Source: Jeotgalicoccus sp. (GTDB lineage: Bacteria; Bacillota; Bacilli; Staphylococcales; Salinicoccaceae). Taken from it: DNA of 64,000 nt. Shown in pieces: positions 1 to 8,075 of this stretch (position 1 is the first letter of the stretch; each line of letters begins with the position of its first letter). The translations under genes were made by a program, and so were the position numbers. Under the pieces are notes generated by a model. The model was given only the letters and a program-made list of their open reading frames with translations. It was not told the DNA's origin and ran no database searches. The stretch is from the NCBI GenBank assembly GCA_003513765.1, contig DONT01000006.1, forward strand, positions 50,333-114,332. The letters run 5' to 3'.

Positions 1-3
1 GGG

Positions 4-85
4 GTTTGGAAGATCGATGAAGAGGTTTCATAGGAATCCGCAGAGTTTAGAAAATCTATCAAGAAGTTTCATAGGAATCCGAATT
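4..85. repeat. 41-bp tandem repeat, 2 copies (array A)
   Basis: Two direct copies, 4-44 and 45-85, agree at 33 of 41 positions with no indel. Each contains TTTCATAGGAATCCG near its end. The same core recurs in the four-copy array at 32921-33083, so the two belong to one dispersed family. The window edge may cut off further copies. A 41-bp unit shifts reading frame at every copy, which argues against coding. Confidence 0.85.
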
Positions 86-133
86 CTTTATCGCCGTAAA
101 TACCGGCTTCGATAAAATATTTCAAACAAAATG

Positions 134-182
134 TTTACAAATTACGCTAAGTGTTATATAGTTATATACATAGATATATAAC
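134..182 (+). promoter_or_regulatory. Promoter and probable operator of the GntR-ABC operon
   Basis: TTTACA at 134-139 and TATAGT at 157-162 are 17 bp apart, a good sigma-A type promoter. An inverted repeat, GTTATATA (153-160) and TATATAAC (175-182), overlaps the -10 element. Autoregulation by the GntR protein encoded next is the natural reading; YtrA-family repressors are known to bind such sites at their own promoters. The binding itself is inferred. Confidence 0.6.
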
Positions 183-240
183 CAGATGACTAAAAATGAA
201 ATATAAATATAGAATACAGAAATAGAAGGAGGGCTGCGAT

Positions 241-615
241 GTGTCTAACCTGCTGAATGAGAAGAAACCGATTTATGCACAGATTAGAGACTGGCTGGCT
301 GATCAGATTATTGACGAAACGCTCGTTGAGGATGATAAAGTGCCGTCGACGAATGAAATTGTTACGTTTTTCAAAGTGAATCATATAACTGTTTCAAAAG
401 GTGTCACTGAACTTGTGGAAAACGGCGTATTATACAAAAAAAGAGGTGTAGGTATGTTCGTAGCAGAAGGTGCACGGGACAAACTGCTGGAAGCAAGACG
501 TGATGGATTCGTAGAAGAATATTTAAAACCGATGCTTGAAGAGGCGAAAAAGCTTGATTTAACGGAAGAGGATATACAAACAATGATCGATGTAAACAGG
601 AGGGACAAAAAATGA
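241..615 (+). CDS. GntR-family (YtrA subfamily) transcriptional repressor
   Basis: A 124-residue protein with an N-terminal winged helix-turn-helix (about residues 10-75, with the typical VPSTNEIV...NHITVSKGV pattern) and a short helical C-terminus instead of a large ligand domain. That length is typical of the YtrA subfamily of GntR, which represses linked ABC transporter genes. The GTG start follows a strong GGAGGG site; the nearby ATG at 239 is out of frame. The gene overlaps the next ATPase gene by 4 bp (ATGA), so the two are translationally coupled. The staphylococcal PmtR regulator has the same size and context, but the effector here cannot be read from sequence. Confidence 0.85.
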   Translation: MSNLLNEKKPIYAQIRDWLADQIIDETLVEDDKVPSTNEIVTFFKVNHITVSKGVTELVENGVLYKKRGVGMFVAEGARDKLLEARRDGFVEEYLKPMLEEAKKLDLTEEDIQTMIDVNRRDKK

Positions 616-1490
616 CATTAAAAATAGAAAACACAGCTTTAACAATTAAAAAAGAGACGATACTAACGGATATAAACTTGGAACTGATTCCTGGTAAAGT
701 TTACGGGCTGCTTGGAAGGAACGGTGCAGGGAAGACTTCATTGCTGTCGCTGATAGCTTCTTACAGAAAAGTAACGAATGGCAGTATCACATTGGACGGC
801 AAGAAAGTTTACGAGAATGATGAAGTAATGCAGCACATTAATTTCCTGTATAACCCGAAAGAAACCAGTGCCGACAACGATAAAATTACGGAATATATCG
901 AATCCGGCTCCATTTTCCGCAGCGATTTCGATAAAGAGTACGCTTACCGGCTGCTTGAAAAATTCGATATTGATACAGACAAAGCGTACAGCGCATTATC
1001 TCAGGGACAGCAAGCGGCAGTTACAGCTACGCTTGGACTTGCATCGCTAGCAAAAGTAACGATCTTTGATGAGGTGACGAACGGTATGGATGCACCGACA
1101 CGTGAATTATTCTACAGCGAAGTACTTGAAGCGGCAAACCGGGAGGGACGTATTATTATTCTGTCGACGCATATCATTTCAGAGATGGAGCACTTATTCG
1201 ATGAAATTATTATGATTCATAAGGGAAAGGTTCTGCTGCAGGAACCGACACATGAACTGCTGGAGAAAGGCTATACTGTTGCCGGGAAAGCAGAACGAGT
1301 AAGAGAATTCACGGAAAATAAACAAGTGATTAACGTGAAATTCCTCGGCGCACTGCAGATTGATACTGTGCTCGGAACACTGACACCGGAAGAATTGGAA
1401 ATCGCAGAAGATGAGCATTTGGATATCTCTCCCTTGAAATTGCAAGAGATGTTTATCAGCCTGACGGATAAAAAGAAAGATAAGGAGTGA
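612..1490 (+). CDS. ABC transporter ATP-binding protein, YtrB/PmtA-like
   Basis: A 292-residue ATPase. Walker A is GRNGAGKTS (about residues 36-44), the ABC signature is LSQGQQ, and Walker B is VTIFDEVT with Val where most have Pro. The switch His is in STHIISEME. About 80 residues follow the nucleotide-binding domain. It pairs with the permease that begins 4 bp downstream to form an exporter, probably for peptides, antibiotics or membrane-active compounds, going by GntR-linked relatives. Regulation is expected from the upstream GntR gene. Substrate unknown. Confidence 0.85.
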   Translation: MTLKIENTALTIKKETILTDINLELIPGKVYGLLGRNGAGKTSLLSLIASYRKVTNGSITLDGKKVYENDEVMQHINFLYNPKETSADNDKITEYIESGSIFRSDFDKEYAYRLLEKFDIDTDKAYSALSQGQQAAVTATLGLASLAKVTIFDEVTNGMDAPTRELFYSEVLEAANREGRIIILSTHIISEMEHLFDEIIMIHKGKVLLQEPTHELLEKGYTVAGKAERVREFTENKQVINVKFLGALQIDTVLGTLTPEELEIAEDEHLDISPLKLQEMFISLTDKKKDKE

Positions 1491-1494
1491 GACG

Positions 1495-2163
1495 ATGACA
1501 ACTAAATTAAAAGAGACAACGAAAATATTTATAAGTATATTTCCGGTATGGTCATTTTGGTATATTGGGATTCTGCTGATTGTATATATCATCTCGAATA
1601 TCTTTACGAGCGAAGGACTTTCATCATTTTTCGGTTTCGGGATGACGGCTAACCGGACATATCTGTTTGTGCTGGCAATTCTTTCAGTACTGATGTTTAT
1701 AGAATGGGCCTTAAATATGGGAATATCGAGAAAGACTTTCTATAAATCGCTGATGATTACCGGACTGATTACGGCAGTGTTTGTCACAGCGATAGTTGGA
1801 ATTATCACATTCGTCCTATCGTTCACACCGTTTGCGGGAGATTATCTTCTTGTCGAAGATCTCAGATTTTTAACAGAATTTGAATACCTGATTTTCCACT
1901 TCATTAGCGGATTGCTGTTCTGGGCCTTGGGCGTACTGATTGCTGCTGCATTTTACAGAGGCTTCTGGGCAGGCATGCTGTCGATACTATCTGGAATTGT
2001 AGCCTTGGTAATTCTGATATTTAATGAACAGCTGCTGAACTACTTCGGAGCAATGGGCAGCATGACTGTCTATATCGGCTTTGCGCTACTGATTGCTTTA
2101 ACACTTATCTACAGCTGGATTGGTTACAGAGTGATTAAAAATATACCGATAAAATTCGGATAG
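1495..2163 (+). CDS. ABC transporter permease of the GntR operon
   Basis: A 222-residue integral membrane protein with about six hydrophobic segments, the usual layout of ABC-2-type export permeases. The start follows AAGGAGTGAGACG, and the gene is last in the three-gene operon, ahead of a strong terminator. It lacks a recognisable catalytic motif, as expected; assignment rests on hydropathy and tight coupling to the ATPase. In the staphylococcal Pmt system a second ATPase-permease pair follows. None does here. Confidence 0.75.
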   Translation: MTTKLKETTKIFISIFPVWSFWYIGILLIVYIISNIFTSEGLSSFFGFGMTANRTYLFVLAILSVLMFIEWALNMGISRKTFYKSLMITGLITAVFVTAIVGIITFVLSFTPFAGDYLLVEDLRFLTEFEYLIFHFISGLLFWALGVLIAAAFYRGFWAGMLSILSGIVALVILIFNEQLLNYFGAMGSMTVYIGFALLIALTLIYSWIGYRVIKNIPIKFG

Positions 2164-2171
2164 CAAAGAAA

Positions 2172-2206
2172 GACGGAATCTCACTCAAATGAGATTCCGT
2201 TTTTTA
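2172..2206 (+). terminator. Rho-independent terminator
   Basis: ACGGAATCTCA pairs with TGAGATTCCGT across a short loop and is followed by a T run. It ends the GntR-ABC operon. Confidence 0.9.
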
Positions 2207-2267
2207 GTATAAAGCACGCTTCAACAATAAAAGCAAAAAGAGGAGTATAGTTATATATAGAGAATTT

Positions 2268-3041
2268 TTGAAGGGAAGGATACTCATAGACCACATAAAT
2301 ATCACTGCTAAACGTTTATGTTTATACATTTTTGGTTTGTTTTTTCTTTCTCTGGGTGTCAGTTTTTCTATTCAGGCTAATCTGGGCGTTTCGCCCGTAT
2401 CTTCACTAGCTTATGCATTTACACTTTCCACAGGAATTTCTATCGGAATTATGACGGTAGCCGCGAACGTTTTATTTATTATCATTCAAATAATTTTAAG
2501 CAAAAAATTTAATGTAAGAGAAGCGAGCGTGCAGCTCTTAATTGCGTTCTTATTCGGTTTTATGATGGATATTACGTTAGCACTTTTACAAGTATTTCCG
2601 GCACCTGACACATGGCTAATGCGAGGAGTATTTTTAGTTATAAGTTTATTTGTAGTATCTATTGGACTGCTGGGGTATTTCAGTGCGAAATTCCCGTTAA
2701 TGCCTTACGATGAGCTCACACATGTTATCAGTGAGAAATTCAAGCTGCAGTTCAGCAAGGCTAAAATCACCAGTGACTTACTAAACGTTCTTGCAGCAGG
2801 TTTAATATGTATTGTTTTCATCCAGTCTTTAGGATCGATTGGTGTCGGTACATTGATTGCTGCGTACTTTATCGGCAAAATTACCGGCTTTATGATGAAG
2901 AAATATCAGCATCATTTAATTCACTGGTCAGGGCAAAGAAAAGCACTTGCGGAAGAGGTTATTGAAACCGCAGAACCGGTGACAGAGACAGCTTTGAAAG
3001 AAGAAACACTTGAATCTGGTGAAAAACCGGCAGCGCCATAG
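2268..3041 (+). CDS. YczE/YitT-like integral membrane protein
   Basis: A 257-residue protein with about five membrane segments and a loop NLGVSPVSSLAYA typical of the YczE/YyaS family (relatives of DUF161/YitT proteins). YczE of Bacillus is linked to lipopeptide production, but the biochemical role is not known. The C-terminal 35 residues are Glu-rich and probably cytoplasmic. The start is uncertain. TTG at 2268 lies 22 bp beyond the AGGAG at 2241-2245, whereas an in-frame ATA at 2253 has better spacing. The gene stands alone between two terminators. Confidence 0.65.
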   Translation: MKGRILIDHINITAKRLCLYIFGLFFLSLGVSFSIQANLGVSPVSSLAYAFTLSTGISIGIMTVAANVLFIIIQIILSKKFNVREASVQLLIAFLFGFMMDITLALLQVFPAPDTWLMRGVFLVISLFVVSIGLLGYFSAKFPLMPYDELTHVISEKFKLQFSKAKITSDLLNVLAAGLICIVFIQSLGSIGVGTLIAAYFIGKITGFMMKKYQHHLIHWSGQRKALAEEVIETAEPVTETALKEETLESGEKPAAP

Positions 3042-3050
3042 TATATGTTA

Positions 3051-3080
3051 AAGAATCTCATCTTATGAGGTTCTTTTTTT
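3051..3080 (+). terminator. Rho-independent terminator
   Basis: AGAATCTCAT pairs with ATGAGGTTCT and is followed by seven or more T. It ends the YczE-like gene. Confidence 0.85.
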
Positions 3081-3183
3081 GCGCGGCCGAAACTCAAAAC
3101 AGGTTATTACTTTCATTCTGCTTAAATTTTTTATAGTATATTACGCAATCAGGAGAACAAAGAAGAACGAAAGGAAGCTGTCT

Positions 3184-4164
3184 ATGAACCGCATGCCGTT
3201 TTTTGATAATGCGAGATTAATTTTAATTTTTCTCGTAGTGTTTGGTCATATGATTCAGCCGTTTGCGACAGATTCACAGCTGATCAACTCGATTTATGCA
3301 TTTATATATATTTTCCATATGCCGATGTTCATCATGCTGGCAGGCTTCTTCGCCAAGGGAATCGGCAAACCGAAATACATTTTAAATCTCGCAAAAAAAC
3401 TGCTGCTGCCTTATTTAATGTTTCAGGGGCTGTACACAGTCTTATATTTTCTGCTCGGGCGCGAGGAATGGTACAAAGGCATACTGCACCCGCAATGGGC
3501 GATGTGGTTTTTAATCAGCCTGTTCTGCTGGCACATTCTGCTCGTCTTATTTAAAAGAATGCCGGCAGTGGCAAGTATTCTTCTTGCGGTCTTTATCGGT
3601 ATTGCAGTAGGCTACGTCGATCTGTCAGCATACGGCCTCAGTCTTTCGCGGACATTAGTGTTCTTCCCGTTCTTTTTAGCGGGCTACTTTATGACGAAAG
3701 AGCACGTTCAGCTGATAAAAACCAAGGCCTTAAGTATCGCAGGAATTATTTTTATGATAGCGCTGTTTGCATTTATTTATCTCTTTATCAACGTGGATGT
3801 CACGCTCGATACGGACTGGCTGTCCGGGGCAGTCGCTTATCAGCGTCTGGAAGCGGAAATGAGCGGCGGGTTGATGCGTCTCATTATTTATATTCTGGCG
3901 GCACTCTTAATTATCAGCATGATTGCATTGATACCGTCGGGAGACTTCGGCTGGCTGACGAAAATCGGCGAGAAGACCTTATATGTTTATCTGCTGCACG
4001 GTTTTATAATTCAGCCGTTCAGAGAGTTTGAAATACTGTGGTATAACCATTGGTATGAAACATTCTGGTTTGTACTGCTGTCTGCATTAATAGTTATTCT
4101 GCTCTCAAGCAGACCAGTGGTGGCACTGACGCGGCCGCTCGTTGAATTGAAGTGGAAGAAATAA
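3184..4164 (+). CDS. Acyltransferase 3 family membrane protein
   Basis: A 326-residue polytopic protein. The N-terminus PFFDNARLILIFLVVFGH is the classic acyltransferase-3 signature with the conserved His at the end of the first membrane helix, and HPQWAMWFLISLF is the second family motif. About ten membrane helices follow. Relatives O-acetylate sugars, peptidoglycan or teichoic acids at the outer face of the membrane. There is no C-terminal SGNH domain as in OatA. ATG 3184 is chosen because AAGGA lies 9 bp upstream; a longer frame would start with TTG inside the preceding terminator. Confidence 0.8.
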   Translation: MNRMPFFDNARLILIFLVVFGHMIQPFATDSQLINSIYAFIYIFHMPMFIMLAGFFAKGIGKPKYILNLAKKLLLPYLMFQGLYTVLYFLLGREEWYKGILHPQWAMWFLISLFCWHILLVLFKRMPAVASILLAVFIGIAVGYVDLSAYGLSLSRTLVFFPFFLAGYFMTKEHVQLIKTKALSIAGIIFMIALFAFIYLFINVDVTLDTDWLSGAVAYQRLEAEMSGGLMRLIIYILAALLIISMIALIPSGDFGWLTKIGEKTLYVYLLHGFIIQPFREFEILWYNHWYETFWFVLLSALIVILLSSRPVVALTRPLVELKWKK

Positions 4165-4210
4165 AAAAAGAGGTACAGAAATCCTTAGGGCTTCCTGTAC
4201 CTTTTGCTGT
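4165..4210 (+). terminator. Rho-independent terminator
   Basis: AGGTACAG (4171-4178) pairs with CTGTACCT (4195-4202), flanked by an A run and followed by TTTTGCTGTTTT. It ends the acyltransferase gene. Confidence 0.8.
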
Positions 4211-4293
4211 TTTATGTATGATATTTCCAATAACGGGTAATAAATATGTATAATGTATTTTACATAATTAAATAACGGTAATGGGGGATTAAC

Positions 4294-4491
4294 ATGATTA
4301 TAAATGTTAGGGAACTGCTGCCATTTCTAATTCCGTTAATAATATTCCAGCTGCTTTTAATGATCTCCGCCCTGACAATGATTGTCAAACAGAGGCGTTT
4401 TAAATATTTAAACAGAGCAGCATGGGTAATTATTGTTGTTGTTTTTAATATTGTCGGACCTGTCCTGTATTTTGTGCTGGAGCGAAAATAA
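4294..4491 (+). CDS. PLDc_N-type small membrane protein (copy 1)
   Basis: 65 residues with two membrane helices and the ending GPVLYFVLERK, matching the phospholipase D N-terminal (PLDc_N) domain found alone in YxlE-type proteins. It is clearly paralogous to the 65-residue protein at 5739-5936: both share ELLPFLIPL, FKYLN and GPVLYFVLER. It is transcribed alone, from a GGGGGATT site to its own terminator, just before the XRE regulator. Bacillus YxlE is a negative regulator in the sigY operon; a similar role here is inference. Confidence 0.75.
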   Translation: MIINVRELLPFLIPLIIFQLLLMISALTMIVKQRRFKYLNRAAWVIIVVVFNIVGPVLYFVLERK

Positions 4492-4505
4492 ATAAAAATG
4501 TAATG

Positions 4506-4538
4506 AAGCGGAAATTCGAAAGGATTTCTGCTCTTTTA
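4506..4538 (+). terminator. Rho-independent terminator
   Basis: AGCGGAAATTC pairs with GGATTTCTGCT around a GAAA loop, followed by CTTTTAAT. It separates the first PLDc_N gene from the XRE gene. Confidence 0.8.
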
Positions 4539-4642
4539 ATTGAAAATGAGTCAACCAGTGGTTTACTTAGGCGATAATAGTATATAAATAAGAAATACAT
4601 AATATTTACGTAGCACTATACAATGGAATCAGGGTGATGAAA

Positions 4643-5737
4643 ATGAACAAGTTAAATATTAGTGAAAATATTTTTAGGCATAGAAAACGTATCGGTTATA
4701 CTCAGCAGGACCTTGCAGATTTTTTAAATATTTCCAAGTCTGCAGTGTCTAAATGGGAACGGGGCAATGCTTTGCCGGAAGTAAATTATCTAGGAGAGCT
4801 CGGGATACTGTTCGATATTTCAATCGATGAGCTGGTCGGTTTTTCTCCCTGGCTGACAAAGCAGCAAATTAGAATAATCTATACTGATTTGGCTGCGAAA
4901 TTCAGCGCGGAAAATTACGATGCTGTTTTAAAAGAAGTTAAAGATTATGCCAAGCGTTATTACAGCTGTTATCCATTTTTAACATCATTGGCCGGGTTGC
5001 TGGTTAACCACCTCAGTCTGACTGAGGATAAAGAAGAAACAATTGCTTGTATAGGCGAACTGATAGAGCGGATTTTATCGAATTCCGACTCACTGCATCT
5101 AAAAGAACAGATGATATTTTTCAAAGCGTTATTACTTATAAAAGAGAATAGCCACAAGGAAGTCATTGAACTGCTGAAGGAATCGACATTGCCAAAACTG
5201 CCGGTAAGAACAGTGCTGGCCCAGTCCTATTTAATGAATGGTGAAGCGGAAAAGGCGAAGTCGGCGCTGCATATTGAAATTTACGAGAGCGTTATTTTTA
5301 TGATGGGTGACTTAACGATGCTGATGTATTTTGGCATGGAGGATGATATTGAGTCAGTAATCAGTAAAGGAACAGCAATTGACCACGCATTTAACTTAAA
5401 GAAACTCCATCCAAACACAGCATTAAATTTTTATCTTACTGCAGCAATGAAGACATCTGATGTTAAAGAAAAAAGTATGTTTTATTTAAAAGAGTTTTTA
5501 ATCAGCGTGAAGAATCTGTCTGCAGATTACTATCTGCATGGTGATGATTTCTTCTCGGAAATTGATGACTGGATTGAGGATTTTGAATTAGGGAAAGAAG
5601 TTCCGGTAAATAAAACAATAGCGAAAGAACAGCTGATTGCTGCTGTAGAACATAATGAGTCATTTAAAGATTATAAAGATGATATTACATTTAAAAATAT
5701 ATTGCACAGTTTAAAGCTGTACCTGGAGGCAGACTGA
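4643..5737 (+). CDS. XRE-family regulator with long C-terminal helical domain
   Basis: 364 residues. Residues about 5-60 form a lambda-repressor-type helix-turn-helix (YTQQDLADFLNISKSAVSKW is textbook), and the remaining 300 are alpha-helical and TPR-like, as in many peptide-responsive or sensor regulators. Three in-frame starts sit close together (GTG 4634, ATG 4637, ATG 4643); ATG 4643 has the best spacing to AGGG. The stop is 1 bp before the second PLDc_N gene, followed by ATPase and permease, so this regulator probably controls the exporter. The signal is unknown. Confidence 0.8.
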   Translation: MNKLNISENIFRHRKRIGYTQQDLADFLNISKSAVSKWERGNALPEVNYLGELGILFDISIDELVGFSPWLTKQQIRIIYTDLAAKFSAENYDAVLKEVKDYAKRYYSCYPFLTSLAGLLVNHLSLTEDKEETIACIGELIERILSNSDSLHLKEQMIFFKALLLIKENSHKEVIELLKESTLPKLPVRTVLAQSYLMNGEAEKAKSALHIEIYESVIFMMGDLTMLMYFGMEDDIESVISKGTAIDHAFNLKKLHPNTALNFYLTAAMKTSDVKEKSMFYLKEFLISVKNLSADYYLHGDDFFSEIDDWIEDFELGKEVPVNKTIAKEQLIAAVEHNESFKDYKDDITFKNILHSLKLYLEAD

Positions 5738-5738
5738 T

Positions 5739-5936
5739 ATGAACACAGATATAACTGAATTGTTACCGTTTCTAATACCATTAGTAATTCTGCAGTCTGT
5801 ACTGATGATTACAGCGCTGGTCATGATTATCAGACAGCAGGAGTTTAAATATTTAAATAAACCGGGCTGGATACTTATTGCCGTATTTCTGAATTTAATC
5901 GGTCCGGTATTATATTTTGTACTGGAGCGGCGATAA
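5739..5936 (+). CDS. PLDc_N-type small membrane protein (copy 2)
   Basis: 65 residues, two membrane helices, ending GPVLYFVLERR. It shares most of its sequence with the copy at 4294-4491 and is inserted between the XRE regulator and the ABC ATPase. The order PLDc_N - ATPase - permease matches yxlE-yxlF-yxlG of the Bacillus subtilis sigY operon, where YxlE helps keep the sigma factor inactive. Here an XRE protein replaces the sigma factor. The stop codon is 1 bp from the ATPase start. Confidence 0.75.
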   Translation: MNTDITELLPFLIPLVILQSVLMITALVMIIRQQEFKYLNKPGWILIAVFLNLIGPVLYFVLERR

Positions 5937-5937
5937 T

Positions 5938-6813
5938 ATGAATATATTGAAGATAGATAATCTGAGTAAATCGTTTAATGGAAAAATAGTCATTGACGAT
6001 TTGAGTTTAGTTGTTAAAGAACATACGATATACGGATTTATAGGCAACAACGGCACAGGTAAAACGACAACAATGAAAATGATACTGGGGCTGTTGAAAC
6101 CTGATTCAGGGGAGATTGAAGTGTGCGGAGAGAAAGTTGTCTTCGGCAAAACAGATACAAACAGCTATATTGGCTACCTGCCGGATGTGCCTGAATTTTA
6201 CGGTTATATGAGAGCTGAAGAGTATTTAAAATTATGTGCGGAAATTACTAATATCAGTAAAGCAGAACGTCAGCCGAGAATAAGGGAGCTGCTTGAACTG
6301 GTTGGAATGGATAACGAATCATCTACAATTAATACGTACTCAAGAGGAATGAAGCAGCGTCTCGGCATTGCTCAGGCACTGATTAACAAACCGAAGCTCC
6401 TGATTTGTGATGAGCCGACGAGTGCTCTGGATCCGAAAGGTCGCAGTGAAATACTTAATATTCTAAAGCGTATTACGGCGGAAACGACGGTTATTTTCTC
6501 GACCCATATCTTAACGGACGTGGAACGAATCTGTGATATGGCAGGGATTCTATATAACGGCAACGTTGTAGAAGAAATTAATCTGGATAAGAGTCTCGGG
6601 GATAAAGGAATTATGCTTGAGTTGTCCGGGGAAGAATTTAAGACGCTCAGTGCGGAGATGGAAATTAAGCATGTCAGCGAGTCTAAATACCGTGTGAAGA
6701 GTCAGCCGCTTAAAAATATATACAAAATACTTCAGGACAAAGAGATTTATCCGGACAGTATAGTCAGAGAGAGAAGGTCTCTTGAAGATGTATATATGGA
6801 GGTGACGTCATGA
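5938..6813 (+). CDS. ABC transporter ATP-binding protein, YxlF-like
   Basis: 291 residues. Walker A is GNNGTGKTT, the signature is YSRGMKQRL, Walker B is LLICDEPTSALD and the switch His is in STHILTD. The C-terminal 80 residues are the usual extension of drug and bacteriocin-resistance exporters. ATG 5938 lies 10 bp after GGAG and just past the stop of the PLDc_N gene; a TTG at 5917 would overlap it. The permease begins inside the stop codon (ATGA). Confidence 0.88.
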   Translation: MNILKIDNLSKSFNGKIVIDDLSLVVKEHTIYGFIGNNGTGKTTTMKMILGLLKPDSGEIEVCGEKVVFGKTDTNSYIGYLPDVPEFYGYMRAEEYLKLCAEITNISKAERQPRIRELLELVGMDNESSTINTYSRGMKQRLGIAQALINKPKLLICDEPTSALDPKGRSEILNILKRITAETTVIFSTHILTDVERICDMAGILYNGNVVEEINLDKSLGDKGIMLELSGEEFKTLSAEMEIKHVSESKYRVKSQPLKNIYKILQDKEIYPDSIVRERRSLEDVYMEVTS

Positions 6814-7577
6814 ACCAGGTTTCCGCGCTGTTTAAAAAAGAAATAATGGAGTCTGTAAGAAATTTCAAACTGTTTGTTCTCTTAGCGGTGTTTATCATTA
6901 TCGGTATTATCAGCCCGCTAACCGCACTCCTGATGCCGGATATTATGGCAATGGTGATGGAAGACGCCGGTATTTCATTTGACCTTCCCGCCGTTACAGG
7001 TATAGATTCATATGTTCAATTTTTCGGTAACATGAACCAGCTGGGATTGCCAATATTAGTCGTTGTTACGGGCAGTATACTGACGAATGAATTTACGAGA
7101 AATACACTTGTAAACTTCTTAACTAAAGGGCTGAAGCGGCACAATGTAATAATCGTGAAGTTTTTATATACTGCATTGATGTGGACGTTTGTTTACGTAT
7201 TAAGTGCTGTCACTGCATACTTATATACAATGTATTACTGGGACAACCAGCTTGAAAATATATGGGGGGCATTCGCTTTGACATGGCTTTACGGTGTTTT
7301 TCTGATTAGTGTAATTATGCTGGCATCAGCGATTTTCAGAACGAGTTTTCTCGGAGTATTATTTACACTGCTTGGGGTGGTTATCATCATGATTATTCTG
7401 AGCATTCATCCGGCAGCAGCGGAATATCTTCCGCAGTTTTTAATTACTTCCAATGTAGAATTGCTAACGGGCGAATCGGGACTGAGCAATGTCTTACCGG
7501 CAGTGCTGATTACTGTTGCAGCTTCAGTACTCATATTATTATTGTCGATAATGACGTTTAATAAAGCAACAATATAA
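6810..7577 (+). CDS. ABC-2 type transporter permease, YxlG-like
   Basis: 255 residues with about six membrane helices and the ABC-2 feature SILTNEFTRNTLVNFLTKGL, a coupling segment common in the YxlG/NatB-like permeases. It overlaps the ATPase gene by 4 bp. With that ATPase and the small PLDc_N protein it forms one exporter unit under the XRE regulator. It is the last intact gene before the inverted-repeat element at 7632-7715. Substrate unknown. Confidence 0.8.
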   Translation: MNQVSALFKKEIMESVRNFKLFVLLAVFIIIGIISPLTALLMPDIMAMVMEDAGISFDLPAVTGIDSYVQFFGNMNQLGLPILVVVTGSILTNEFTRNTLVNFLTKGLKRHNVIIVKFLYTALMWTFVYVLSAVTAYLYTMYYWDNQLENIWGAFALTWLYGVFLISVIMLASAIFRTSFLGVLFTLLGVVIIMIILSIHPAAAEYLPQFLITSNVELLTGESGLSNVLPAVLITVAASVLILLLSIMTFNKATI

Positions 7578-7631
7578 GGGGATGGCACAAAAGCCATGAG
7601 AAAATAAAATGAGTTATATAGGGTAGACAAA

Positions 7632-7715
7632 ATCCGTCCGTTATACTCCAGGGGGAATAGCATCAGCGTAAGACTACAGGCTCACGCGAGACCTGAGGAA
7701 AGATAACGAACGGAT
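7632..7715. mobile_element. Inverted-repeat-bounded intergenic element (MITE-like)
   Basis: An 84-bp segment is bounded by ATCCGTCCGTTAT (7632-7644) and ATAACGAACGGAT (7703-7715), inverse copies with 12 of 13 positions matching. The interior contains GCGT...ACGC, which can form a second hairpin. It carries no ORF. The right end falls exactly where recognisable FMN-reductase coding sequence starts. Similar interspersed elements occur in other Firmicutes as far as I recall; I have not compared sequences. Confidence 0.55.
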
Positions 7716-8031
7716 GATTTATTTTAAAAATATTTTTGATTTGCTGCCGGTCAATGGACTGCAGCATAAAGTTGCAGGTATCGTTGTTACTGCGGGGTCA
7801 CCAAAAAATTATTTAATTGTAGAAAATCAGTTAAAACCGATTTTAGGTTATATGAAAGCACAGATTGTTCAGACGTATGTCTTTATTGAAGAACAAGATT
7901 TTCAAAGAAAAGAGCTTGTAAACGATGACGTGATATTTCGCATCGACAGGCTGATGTAAGACACTTTCCTGCTGACAAAAACCTATACGAAAATCAGAGA
8001 AGAAAAAAAGCGGAATAAGGATTTTAAATAA
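7716..8031 (+). pseudogene. C-terminal remnant of a NADPH-dependent FMN reductase
   Basis: From 7716 the frame reads IYFKNIFDLLPV...VAGIVVTAGSPKNYLI...QIVQTYVFIEE, which matches the C-terminal half of flavodoxin-fold FMN/azo-reductases. The N-terminal half with the FMN-binding loop is missing. A TAA at 7957-7959 interrupts the frame; beyond it the same frame continues DTFLLTKTYTKIREEKKR to a second stop at 8031, as expected for the natural C-terminus. So there are two lesions: 5' loss at the inverted-repeat element and an internal stop. An 81-residue product could start at 7714 but would lack the cofactor site. Confidence 0.75.
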
Positions 8032-8036
8032 CATGA

Positions 8037-8069
8037 AACGCCCTGGATAAAAGTCCGGGGCGTTTTTTA
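8037..8069 (+). terminator. Rho-independent terminator
   Basis: AACGCCCTGGA pairs with TCCGGGGCGTT, followed by TTTTTT. It still follows the reductase remnant and separates it from the convergent hydrolase gene. Confidence 0.85.
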
Positions 8070-8075
8070 GTAATG

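Noticed and set aside
7714..7959. Intact 81-residue reductase-like gene
   Set aside because: It lacks the FMN-binding half, and the frame continues with family-like sequence after the stop, so it is a remnant.
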